The position numbers were made by a program, and so were the translations under genes. DNA of 64,000 bases. Origin: Niallia endozanthoxylica (GTDB lineage: Bacteria; Bacillota; Bacilli; Bacillales; Cytobacillaceae). The DNA lies in contig NZ_VYKL01000028.1 of the NCBI RefSeq assembly GCF_008710145.1, forward strand, positions 1 to 64,000, in the 5' to 3' direction. The notes under the pieces are model-generated. The model was given only the letters and a program-made list of their open reading frames with translations. It did not search any database and was not told the origin of the DNA. Shown piece by piece: positions 8,952-16,088 of this stretch (positions are counted from its first letter, which is position 1; each line of letters opens with the position of its first letter).

Positions 8952-9066
8952 TTAGGCTATCCCATAGGTACGGGCATCCACCATTACTGTATCTAGCTCC
9001 CATTTACGTAAAATGGTTGCTAGATATGGCATAGTGGTGCCTGATACCTATTCGGGACGTTCCTAA
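8952..9066 (-). ncRNA. 115-nt bulged hairpin, structured RNA or MITE-like element
   Basis: A chain of complementary segments forms one long imperfect hairpin. TTAGG (8952-8956) pairs with CCTAA (9062-9066), TCCC (8960-8963) with GGGA (9054-9057), ATAGGTA (8964-8970) with TACCTAT (9045-9051), and GGCA plus CCAC (8973-8981) with GTGG and TGCC (9034-9041). Further in, TATCTAGC (8990-8997) pairs with GCTAGATA (9019-9026), and CCATTT (9000-9005) with AAATGG (9011-9016). It lies between two minus-strand genes, 40 bases upstream of the FAD synthetase-like start. It does not match the FMN riboswitch or any riboswitch I can recall. There is no T-tract. Confidence 0.6.
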
Positions 9067-9144
9067 GAATCTATATATCTGTTCACCTAGTTTTCATTAT
9101 CTTCATCGTACACGAAACGTTTATCCTATAGATGGAAGGCTAGA

Positions 9145-10347
9145 TTACCAAGTTGGATGTGCCGGTCCGCCAAATTGTACACTTCCGTATGAGCCCATCG
9201 CATCTTCCCAAAGCTGCGTTGGATGTGAAGCAAAGGCGATAACATCCCTTACAAATAACTCGACTGGATCTCCTTTGAAGATAGACGTTCCACCTAGTGT
9301 TATAATGGCTTTCAATGCCATTTCTGCGGCCATTTTAGAAGCTTGTGACCGAATCGCAAACAATTCCATACGTTCTTCTTCCGTTGCAATGGTTCTTCCT
9401 TCCTCTTGGAATTGTTCAAGAACTTCAATATAGCGACTCATTAATCCCTCTACTTGACGACGTTGAATTTTCATTTCAGCTAGCACACGTTGGCTGCCAG
9501 AACCGTTTTTCTCATTTTTTCCTCCATTAAATACGCGAACACGGTTTTCCGTACGTTCTTGGAAAATATCAATGATACGATCCATCGCACCTAATGACGT
9601 AGCAGGGAATGCAGCCAAAAACATCTGCATAAATGGCATACGGTAAATAGGGTCTTGTGGATCATATTCTCCGCCCGCCGGTTTTCCGAGACCAAATATA
9701 TCTTTTCCACGTAAGATGAGATGTTCAGGGATATATGCACCATCCACATGAACCCCGTTACTTCCTGTACTGCGCAACCCAAGTGTATCCCAGTTTTCAA
9801 TCAGTTTAAGATTTGAATCAGAAGTTCTTAGTACAGGCATGACATACTCAAGACCCTCTCCTAGGTCAGCCATCGCTCCAAGACCAATCCACTCACTCCA
9901 TAGTACACCGCTGGCAAAGTTCCATTGACCGTAAAGGCGGTATCCGTCTCCATCCTTTTCCATACGGCCAAGCGGTGCAAAAACATCCGCAATCAATTCA
10001 TGTTTACCAAGAACTTCTTCTCTTCCTTTTGGAGGAAGATAACCAGGCCAAATATCATGTATCGCAAAAAAGTTTGTTAACCATGCTGCGGCCATACTAT
10101 GACTTGCCACTTTTCTCACAATTTTTGTAAATGGTTCTACACCGATAAAATTACCGCCAAATTGTTCTGCACGCATTAATTTATTAATTCCGCCCTCAAC
10201 AATTGCCTCTGCAACCTTTGAAGAAAAACGACCATTTTTATCGGCCTCTAATGCTTCTGCCTCCGCAACTTGACCGATTCTTTCTGCTACCGCTAACCAA
10301 TGCTTCATATCTACCTTTTCTTTTGTTAATTGGTTTGTCATTGTCAT
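9145..10347 (-). CDS. acyl-CoA dehydrogenase-fold flavin monooxygenase, copy 1
   Basis: This is the oxygenase component of a two-component (group D) flavin monooxygenase, the class that includes HsaA and the C2 component of p-hydroxyphenylacetate hydroxylase. It uses FADH2 supplied by a separate reductase to hydroxylate an aromatic ring. The fold is recognisable from the N-terminal helical region, the middle beta domain (GDGYRLYGQWNFASGVLWSEW, about 133-153; LGLRSTGSNGVHVDGAYIP) and the C-terminal helical bundle (LGGTSIFKGDPVELFVRDVI). It lacks the acyl-CoA pattern of true dehydrogenases. Ribosome site AGGAGG lies 8 bases before the ATG. It is upstream of the FAD synthetase-like gene, and the paralogue is at 18498. 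The substrate is unknown. Confidence 0.87.
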   Translation of the reverse strand: MTMTNQLTKEKVDMKHWLAVAERIGQVAEAEALEADKNGRFSSKVAEAIVEGGINKLMRAEQFGGNFIGVEPFTKIVRKVASHSMAAAWLTNFFAIHDIWPGYLPPKGREEVLGKHELIADVFAPLGRMEKDGDGYRLYGQWNFASGVLWSEWIGLGAMADLGEGLEYVMPVLRTSDSNLKLIENWDTLGLRSTGSNGVHVDGAYIPEHLILRGKDIFGLGKPAGGEYDPQDPIYRMPFMQMFLAAFPATSLGAMDRIIDIFQERTENRVRVFNGGKNEKNGSGSQRVLAEMKIQRRQVEGLMSRYIEVLEQFQEEGRTIATEEERMELFAIRSQASKMAAEMALKAIITLGGTSIFKGDPVELFVRDVIAFASHPTQLWEDAMGSYGSVQFGGPAHPTW

Positions 10348-10395
10348 TTATAATTCCTCCTCTAAGGTATATGTTTTTTTGAATTTTCAAATTAC

Positions 10396-10409
10396 AGTAA
10401 ACGTTTTCA
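10396..10409 (-). promoter_or_regulatory. candidate cre (CcpA) site before monooxygenase 1
   Basis: The minus-strand sequence TGAAAACGTTTACT matches the consensus TGWNANCGNTNWCA at 13 of 14 fixed or scored positions (last base differs). It lies about 50 bases upstream of the start codon. Confidence 0.5.
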
Positions 10410-10444
10410 ATTTTCCACTATATTAATAGAGATGAATGAAAATA

Positions 10445-11359
10445 TTAAGTAAGCGCTTGAACAAAAGATTCAACCATTTCTTTTCTATGATAGAAGATTC
10501 CGTGAGCGATTTTATCCTCCGTCCAAGTAATCGTAGGGAAATCTGGATATGTAATATATCCTCCGGAATAGGCTTCGTTTCGGTTTCCAGATGGATCAAA
10601 GAAATAAATCGTTTCTGCTCTTGTTATGGCATGACGAGTTGGTGTAACTTCAATCGGTACATCATATCTTGACAAAAGATCTGCTGCCTTTAACACATCG
10701 TACCAATGTTCAACCTTGAATGCTGCATGGTGCAATTTAGCATCCGGTCCTTTAATAAAGGCAATATCATGAGCCTTTCCATTTTGAGCATGCATGAAGC
10801 TTCCTACCATGTCTTCTCCATCCAACGTCATAATTTTTTCACTCTGGAATATCTCTAACGCCTCTGTGAAGAATCTCGTAACCGTTTTCACATCATCGCC
10901 CGTTAATAGAACATGATCCAAACGGTGAGGAGCAATCCCTCTTGCTTCATCCGGAAATGGATGCGGATTTAAGGTACCTGTTCTCTTCCCTAGTTGTTGA
11001 ATATCATGATACAGTTCCATTTGATGCCCTGTTGGCAGCGTAACGCGAATCGCTTCTCCTTCAGCAAGACGGGTTCCTTTGGAAATACGTTTCGTTGTGC
11101 AGCCAAATTGCTCAATTTTTCTTTCGTAATACTCAAGATCCGATTCACTTCGTACTTTAAAACCAAAATGATCTAGACCCGCTGAATCTGCTTCTTGCAG
11201 AATAAGACTGTGATGATCAAATTCATCCCAAGCTTTTAGATAAGCTCTTCCCTCACTTCTTCCAACTACTTCCATTCCGATAATATTTGTATAATAATTA
11301 ATTGATTCCTCAAGATCTAATACTCTTAATTCAGCTCTTCCAATTCGCATGATTGACAT
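10445..11359 (-). CDS. catechol 2,3-dioxygenase (type I extradiol), copy 1
   Basis: This enzyme cleaves catechols next to the two hydroxyls using Fe(II). It has two vicinal-oxygen-chelate repeats (about 5-120 and 145-270). Iron ligands are visible as His149 (HRLDHV), the histidine pair 210-211 (KLHHAAF) and Glu262 (GNRNEAY), the same pattern as XylE. The block TRHAITRAETIYFFDPSGNR is very XylE-like. At 304 residues it has standard length. TAAGGAG precedes the start. The gene lies just upstream of monooxygenase 1 in the same direction. Two CAGAAAAT-like motifs lie in its upstream region (11411-11420 and 11440-11449). A second copy is at 46051. Confidence 0.92.
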   Translation of the reverse strand: MSIMRIGRAELRVLDLEESINYYTNIIGMEVVGRSEGRAYLKAWDEFDHHSLILQEADSAGLDHFGFKVRSESDLEYYERKIEQFGCTTKRISKGTRLAEGEAIRVTLPTGHQMELYHDIQQLGKRTGTLNPHPFPDEARGIAPHRLDHVLLTGDDVKTVTRFFTEALEIFQSEKIMTLDGEDMVGSFMHAQNGKAHDIAFIKGPDAKLHHAAFKVEHWYDVLKAADLLSRYDVPIEVTPTRHAITRAETIYFFDPSGNRNEAYSGGYITYPDFPTITWTEDKIAHGIFYHRKEMVESFVQALT

Positions 11360-11410
11360 GTTTCATTCACTCCTTATCTTGGTTCGTTATGTGTTTATTT
11401 TATAATTTTA

Positions 11411-11449
11411 AATTTTCAGAATATACGTTTAATAAGACTAATTTTCTGA
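11411..11449 (-). promoter_or_regulatory. paired TCTGAAAATT-like motifs upstream of catechol dioxygenase 1
   Basis: AATTTTCAGA (11411-11420) and AATTTTCTGA (11440-11449) lie 50-90 bases upstream of the start. Similar TTTTCTGA/CAGAAAAT words occur upstream of the MFS gene (15077-15090), monooxygenase 2 (19792-19801) and catechol dioxygenase 2 (47111-47126). They are candidates for binding by one of the V4R regulators. Confidence 0.35.
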
Positions 11450-11517
11450 TTATTTCCAGTTTTTTTTCGTATGTTTTATACTAAAAGGGATTTGTAAATA
11501 TGTATGAGGATAAATAA

Positions 11518-11551
11518 AGCCCGCCTGCTGAAACAAGGCAGCAGGCGGGCT
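11518..11551 (-). terminator. strong rho-independent terminator of the FrnE-like gene
   Basis: A perfect 13-bp stem AGCCCGCCTGCTG (11518-11530) pairs with its complement (11539-11551). A T-rich stretch follows on the minus strand. Confidence 0.92.
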
Positions 11552-11587
11552 CACAATCATTTTATTTAATAAGAAAGAAAATCGGTC

Positions 11588-12289
11588 TTAATCCTTTTTA
11601 GGTATTTCACAGCCATTTTCATCACAATTAAGACCGTCTTGATTGTCCAAAACGACCATCTGATCTTCTGCGATTACTTTTTTCAATGCCTGTACAAACG
11701 TTTCCGTTGGCTGGGCGCCTGTTAGAGCATATTTTTTATTAATAAGAAAGAACGGGACACCTGTGACACGGTACTGCCGTGCTAATTGTTGGTCTTCCCG
11801 AACAACATCTGCCATGGCCTCGCTCTCAAGCATGTTCTTCACTTCGTCCCGGCCCAGCCCTACTTCCACAGCTAATTCCGTAAGGGTCTCATGGTTTCCA
11901 ATATGCTTGGATTCCGTAAAATAGGCATGCAGAATTCGCTCGGTCATTTCTTTCATTAACCCTTTTGTTTTCGCCAGCATGGTTAAACGATGCGCATCAA
12001 AGGTGTTGGTTAAAATCAGCGTATCCATCTTATAATCCAATCCAACTTCCTTTGCCATTCGTACAACGTTTTGAACATTCGCTTTCGCTTGGTCCATACT
12101 CATACCATATTTCTTAGCTAAAGCCTCGTACATATTTTCTTTGACATCTTTGTTCATTGTTGGATCCAATTCAAAGCATCGATACGTCACTTCAATTGGA
12201 TGATCAATTTGTTTAATAGCGTCCTCCAGACGCCTTTTGCCAATATAGCAAAATGGTCATGCAAAGTCTGTCCACATTTCAATATGCAT
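11588..12289 (-). CDS. FrnE/DsbA-family thiol oxidoreductase with in-frame TGA at the active-site Cys (possible selenoprotein)
   Basis: Thioredoxin-fold proteins of the FrnE group oxidise or isomerise disulfides. The homologous frame starts at ATG 12289 (GGGGG 8 bases upstream) and reads MHIEMWTDFA, then TGA (12257-12259), then PFCYIGKRRLEDA. It continues without another stop to 11588 (233 codons). The family consensus at the TGA is Cys of CPFC or CPWC, so the TGA replaces the first catalytic cysteine exactly. The second cysteine, the helical insertion, the cis-Pro strand (YRVTGVPFFLINKKYALTGA) and a C-terminal CX4C (NCDENGCEI) are intact; CX4C is a known FrnE feature. A hairpin at 12218-12234 fits a bacterial SECIS. 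Alternatives are a recent nonsense mutation or sequencing error. A standard caller would start at GTG 12190 and lose the active site. Confidence 0.8.
12218..12234 (-). other. candidate bacterial SECIS stem-loop
   Basis: In the mRNA, GCGUC and GACGC pair (with one extra G-U pair) around the loop UGGAG. The loop begins 28 bases after the UGA, inside the 16-37 range used for bacterial SECIS prediction. A G is among its first two bases, as those rules require. It lies within the coding sequence, as bacterial SECIS elements do. Confidence 0.55.
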
Positions 12290-12321
12290 GATAGATTCCC
12301 CCTCTTCTGTTCTTCACAACT

Positions 12322-12349
12322 AGTATACGAGAATATCTTTCGTTTTACA
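12322..12349 (-). promoter_or_regulatory. possible promoter of the FrnE-like gene
   Basis: On the minus strand a TATACT box (12322-12327) lies 16 bases downstream of TGTAAA (12344-12349), about 33 bases before the ATG at 12289. It lies after the terminator of the SDR gene, so the gene probably has its own transcript. Confidence 0.4.
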
Positions 12350-12367
12350 CATGATATGATTTGACAG

Positions 12368-12417
12368 AGAAAAAAGCGCCAAACGCCACCTAATTTTCGA
12401 GTGTCACTTGTGCGCTT
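12368..12417 (-). terminator. terminator of the SDR gene
   Basis: AAGCGC (12374-12379) pairs with GCGCTT (12412-12417), with further imperfect pairing inside, and TTTTTT follows on the minus strand. It resembles the hairpins at 13657 and 24184. Confidence 0.7.
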
Positions 12418-12434
12418 AAATATCTTATGGTTCA

Positions 12435-13178
12435 TTATTGTGCAGTATAACCGCCATCGACTAACAAGTTTGCACCTGTTACAAATGATGATTCATCGCT
12501 AGCAAGGAATAATACAGCATAGGCTACTTCTTCCGGTCTTCCAAGACGTCCAATTGGATGTAAAGACTTTAAGTGTTCCAACATTTCATCACTTAAATCA
12601 TCTAATATATTTGTCGTGATATAACCTGGGCATACGGCGTTGACTCTGACTCCCCTATTTGCATAGGTCACAGCAGCTGTACGAGTCATATTGACTACCC
12701 CGCCCTTCGCTGCGGCATAGGCAGAAACAGACATTTGACCAACATGTCCTAGGATTGAGGCACAATTGATAATGGAACCCCCTCCGTTTTTCTCCATCTC
12801 TGGAATCGCATATTTATTACATAAGAACACACCTGTAAGGTCAACACTAAGAGTATAATTCCAATCATCAAGACTGATAGAATCGAGGTCCCCCATACTG
12901 CCAACTCCCGCATTTGCGAACAGAACATCTAATTTCCCATATGTATCTACCGTTTGCTTCATAAGATTTTTAATATCCTCTTCCTTAGACACATCTGTTT
13001 TAACGAAAAGTGCCTCTCCGCCTTGCTCCTTTATTTGGTTAACAACCCTTGTCCCTTTTTCTTCATTACGCGCAGCAATGACTACCTTTGCTCCTTCCTT
13101 AGCAAAAAGTAATGCGGTGCTTTCACCAATGCCAAATGTTCCCCCAGTAATAACAGCCACTTTTCCTTCTAACCGCAT
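12435..13178 (-). CDS. short-chain dehydrogenase/reductase (SDR)
   Basis: This is a classical 247-residue NAD(P)-dependent SDR. The cofactor motif is TGGTFGIG (about 11-18), followed by NAGV (about 89-92) and the catalytic Ser (CASILG), Tyr (YAAAKGG) and Lys. A PG segment (NAVCPGYITT) follows, and the chain ends with the usual VDGGYTAQ. The start at 13178 is chosen because GGAGG lies 8 bases before this ATG. It could oxidise a dihydrodiol or an alcohol intermediate in the aromatic cluster, but many SDRs are alike and the substrate cannot be read from sequence. A structured leader with an attenuator-like hairpin lies upstream. Confidence 0.88.
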   Translation of the reverse strand: MRLEGKVAVITGGTFGIGESTALLFAKEGAKVVIAARNEEKGTRVVNQIKEQGGEALFVKTDVSKEEDIKNLMKQTVDTYGKLDVLFANAGVGSMGDLDSISLDDWNYTLSVDLTGVFLCNKYAIPEMEKNGGGSIINCASILGHVGQMSVSAYAAAKGGVVNMTRTAAVTYANRGVRVNAVCPGYITTNILDDLSDEMLEHLKSLHPIGRLGRPEEVAYAVLFLASDESSFVTGANLLVDGGYTAQ

Positions 13179-13330
13179 CTTACATTCCTCCATATTTATG
13201 TATATTATGTAATATTTTTTAATCAAATTTACATATTGCTAGGATGTTAAGTCCCAAGACAGGCCCTGCAAGTTTTCAAAGAAAGTGATTGGATTCTAGA
13301 AGCCATTACACCTGCTGCCTTTTTGCACAC

Positions 13331-13490
13331 AAAAAGAACAGAAAAGGGGAGTCATAGCTTTTAATATCCTTCTCTGTCCTTTGTACCTAAGAGATTAGGT
13401 GCATCCCATTTCGGTTTTATCTCTTAGGAATTTTGTCCCAACAATCTTTTTGGAACCCATTCCTTTGGTAGGTAGGTTCTGCACTATCCT
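13331..13490 (-). promoter_or_regulatory. structured leader with attenuator-like terminator upstream of the SDR gene
   Basis: Read on the minus strand, CCTAAGAGAT and ATCTCTTAGG (plus-strand 13419-13428 and 13386-13395) form a 10-bp hairpin. The second arm can instead fold on itself (CCTAA/TTAGG). Directly after it GGACAGAG appears, and ACAGAGAAGG (13369-13378) pairs with CCTTTTCTGT (13338-13347), followed by TCTTTTT. The GGACAGAG segment would be shared between an upstream structure and the terminator, as in a riboswitch. The 3' part resembles a glycine aptamer end (CTCTTAGGTACAAAGGACAGAG spans it in pieces), but I cannot find the conserved glycine-binding core. Confidence 0.5.
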
Positions 13491-13656
13491 ACAATATTCA
13501 TCCGCCATATGTAATTATTTGATAGTAATAGAATAATATACCAATAGGGAAAAAGTCAATTATTGTTAATACTTTATGCGACAAAATCTAATTAACTTTG
13601 ACATTATTCTGCATTCTATTTGATTTCCCTGAACCGCTCACAAACAATGAAAGAAT

Positions 13657-13702
13657 AAAAGCACCAAGCGCCACCCAGAAATTGGATGGTGTCTGGTGCT
13701 TT
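13657..13702 (-). terminator. terminator of the MFS gene
   Basis: AAAGCACCA (arm ending 13666) pairs with TGGTGCTTT (13694-13702), with more pairing inside (CACC/GGTG). On the minus strand it is followed by TTTTATTC. Confidence 0.8.
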
Positions 13703-13708
13703 CACTTT

Positions 13709-15016
13709 TCAAACAGATTTTGGTAATTCCTGGGTGATGAGAGGTACTTCTGATTTCTTCGGTCTGACTAATGCCCATACAAGTCCGCCAAAAACAAGCA
13801 AGACCACTCCGCAAACGATAAAAGCAAATTCAAACCCTGCAGCAGCGCTTGAAGAGTGTTCAATTAAATAACCTGTTACATATGGCCCAACAATTCCGCC
13901 CAGTGAAGTAATCGCCATAAACCAGCCTTGAATTTTCCCTTGATGCTGTTTGGAAACAAGTTCCATTAAGATGGCGGGCCCGAGAACCAATGTGATACAG
14001 CCAAATGTTAATCCAAGGGATAATAAGGCAATCGCTAAAAGATTAGAACTTAACAGGGAACCGATAAAATAACAAACCGCCCCCGCTAACATGACAGGAC
14101 CTAGTACGAACACACGACCTTTTACCACACTCTTCGTTTTATGAAAAAGACGATCCGAAATCATTGAAAAGGATATTTGCGATAAAGTAATTAAGATCCA
14201 TGGAAGGGCAACAACGATGGACAATACTTCAGCATCTAACTTCCGTACATTTTCTAAATAGTTAGGCAGCCAGTTTAATCCAATCGTAAAAGACCAGTAT
14301 GTAGCAAATCCACATAGAGCAATGAAGATGAAGTTTTTTGACAGAAGGACAGATGAAAATTTCGTATTTTCTTGGCTTGCTGCCTGGTTAACATCCACTT
14401 CAGATACAATTGATTCCTCTGCTGATTCCTTCTTCTCTTTTACAATCCATAGCCAAGCAACTACCCAAATCGCTCCAACAACTCCAGTTGCGATAAAGGC
14501 TGAACGCCAGCCATAATTGCTAATCATACTCATTAAAATAGGGGCGGAAATAGCTACTCCCAATGGCCCTCCAACGGAAACAAGTGAAATCCCAATTCCT
14601 CGTTTTTCCTTAGGAAGCCATTTGGATGCGGCTGTCATGGCGAGAGAATAGGCAGGTCCTTCTCCAGCACCCAAAATAATTCTCGTAATCAATAAAAAGG
14701 CAAAGCTCGACATAAAGAGCGTTGAAAATTGAACAAGTGACCAAATAATGACCATCCCTGCAATGACAACTCTTGTCCCAACTTTGTCTGCAAGCATGCC
14801 GCCAAGTACAGCTGAAATGGAGTACAAAAGAAAGAAAACACTTCCGACGATTCCCCATTGCTCTGCATTCAGCCCCAATTCCTTCATAATAGGAACCGAT
14901 GCAAATCCGATGATTGCTTTATCAGCATTACTGATTACCGTTAATAAAAATAATAGTACAATGACAACCCACGCTGTCCTAGATAGTTTGGATTTCTCCG
15001 CACTTTTTTGCCCCAT
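13709..15016 (-). CDS. MFS transporter, anion:cation symporter (ACS) type, copy 1
   Basis: This 435-residue protein has about 12 predicted membrane segments, with a central hydrophilic loop at about residues 195-225. The N-terminal half resembles the ACS family: DKAIIGFASVPIMKELGL, then the loop 2-3 motif GGMLADKVGTRVV and GAGEGPAYSLAMTAASKWLP. ACS members import organic anions such as hydroxylated benzoates, phthalate or hexuronates. In this cluster it is the likely uptake system for the aromatic substrate. GGAGG precedes the ATG, and a CAGAAAAT-like motif (15077-15090) lies upstream. It is clearly related to the transporter at 50163. Confidence 0.87.
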   Translation of the reverse strand: MGQKSAEKSKLSRTAWVVIVLLFLLTVISNADKAIIGFASVPIMKELGLNAEQWGIVGSVFFLLYSISAVLGGMLADKVGTRVVIAGMVIIWSLVQFSTLFMSSFAFLLITRIILGAGEGPAYSLAMTAASKWLPKEKRGIGISLVSVGGPLGVAISAPILMSMISNYGWRSAFIATGVVGAIWVVAWLWIVKEKKESAEESIVSEVDVNQAASQENTKFSSVLLSKNFIFIALCGFATYWSFTIGLNWLPNYLENVRKLDAEVLSIVVALPWILITLSQISFSMISDRLFHKTKSVVKGRVFVLGPVMLAGAVCYFIGSLLSSNLLAIALLSLGLTFGCITLVLGPAILMELVSKQHQGKIQGWFMAITSLGGIVGPYVTGYLIEHSSSAAAGFEFAFIVCGVVLLVFGGLVWALVRPKKSEVPLITQELPKSV

Positions 15017-15076
15017 ACTTTTACCTCCAATTTTAAAAAAACAGCATATATTTTAATAAAATTATAAACAATTAAC

Positions 15077-15090
15077 AAAATTCAGAAAAT
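15077..15090 (-). promoter_or_regulatory. CAGAAAAT-like motif upstream of the MFS gene
   Basis: AAAATTCAGAAAAT lies about 60-75 bases before the start codon. It shares its core with motifs upstream of other catabolic genes of the window. Confidence 0.3.
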
Positions 15091-15184
15091 ATAGATCAAA
15101 AAAAGAAGAAGATTAAGAATAAGAGAAAAACAAATCGTTGTTCTTCTCTTATTCTGGGTATTCTTTCAAACAGCTTCTATTACA

Positions 15185-16051
15185 TTACTGAACAGCAACT
15201 TTGGCGGTCTTCTCTAACAAGAAATTAATGACGATTTCATTGAACTCTTCAGGCTTTTCCCACTGCGGCCAATGTCCTGCATCTTTAATGACAGTGAACT
15301 CACTTCCAGGTATCAAGTCTTGCAATGGTTTTCCTTCTTCAACCGTTGAAGTTGGGTCATGATCTGTCCAAGCTAGTAAAGTAGGAACATTGATTTTCCC
15401 GCACCAAGAAGAATCCCATGAATACTTCTCTCTTATTTCAATATCTTGAAGACAAACAATATTATAAACCGCTTCCTTGTATTGGGGTCTTGTATAAATA
15501 TCATAACGGCATTGGATAAGCTCTTCTGTTACTTGACTTTTGTCATACATCAGCCATTCAAGTCGTGTTTTCACATTTTCATAGTTGGCTTCAACTACCG
15601 CTTTTATCGTCGATTCCTTTAACTTTGCCATCACGTCTAGTTTGTTTTTCACGTTTCCAGGCGTATTTAACACCATTGCTTTCACATATTCAGGATGCTC
15701 AGCAGCAAACCAAGCTGCTACCCATCCGCCTAATGATTCACCAGAAAGATAGACTTTAGATAAACCAAGTGCTTGAATCACACCTAAAAGATGTTCACTA
15801 TAAAAATCAATGCCATATTCACGATTTGGCTTATCTGTATACCCGTGACCGACCATATCAATACAAATCACACGGAACTTTTCACTTAATCCTCTCATGT
15901 TTCTAGCGTATGCTTCAATATGACCGCCTGTACCGTGAAGCAAAATTAACGGTTCTCCTGTACCTGCTTCCAATACCCTCGTCTTAATTCCATTTGCGTC
16001 CAAATAATATAATTTAAATTCAATATCTGCTAGGTCTGTCCAAATTGTCAT
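15185..16051 (-). CDS. alpha/beta hydrolase, meta-cleavage-product hydrolase type, copy 2
   Basis: This has an alpha/beta-hydrolase fold with an HGTGGH oxyanion loop near residue 40, the nucleophile elbow GESLGG, the acid in AWTDHDPT and His in DAGHWPQWEKPEEF. That tail is typical of C-C bond hydrolases of meta-cleavage pathways. Its sequence differs strongly from the hydrolase at 4697 and probably fits a different ring-fission product, perhaps that of the LigB dioxygenase immediately upstream (38 bp gap). Starts at 16060 and 16051 are both possible; I prefer 16051 because AGGGAG then has usable spacing. Confidence 0.82.
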   Translation of the reverse strand: MTIWTDLADIEFKLYYLDANGIKTRVLEAGTGEPLILLHGTGGHIEAYARNMRGLSEKFRVICIDMVGHGYTDKPNREYGIDFYSEHLLGVIQALGLSKVYLSGESLGGWVAAWFAAEHPEYVKAMVLNTPGNVKNKLDVMAKLKESTIKAVVEANYENVKTRLEWLMYDKSQVTEELIQCRYDIYTRPQYKEAVYNIVCLQDIEIREKYSWDSSWCGKINVPTLLAWTDHDPTSTVEEGKPLQDLIPGSEFTVIKDAGHWPQWEKPEEFNEIVINFLLEKTAKVAVQ

Positions 16052-16088
16052 AATCTCCATCTCTCCCTAATGATTATTTGTGGTCTAA

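Noticed and set aside
8913..9144. FMN riboswitch before the FAD synthetase-like gene
   Set aside because: The conserved RFN-element sequence blocks are absent; the structure present is a single long hairpin.
11588..12190. FrnE-like gene starting at GTG 12190
   Set aside because: This start removes the conserved N-terminal strand and the CxxC active site and has no ribosome site. Family sequence continues upstream through the TGA to ATG 12289.
12187..12435. 82-residue minus-strand frame overlapping the FrnE N-terminus
   Set aside because: It is out of frame with the homologous coding sequence, crosses the SDR terminator and has no family character.
13331..13490. Clear glycine riboswitch call
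   Set aside because: Only the 3' segment resembles the glycine class; the three-way junction and conserved core cannot be found.
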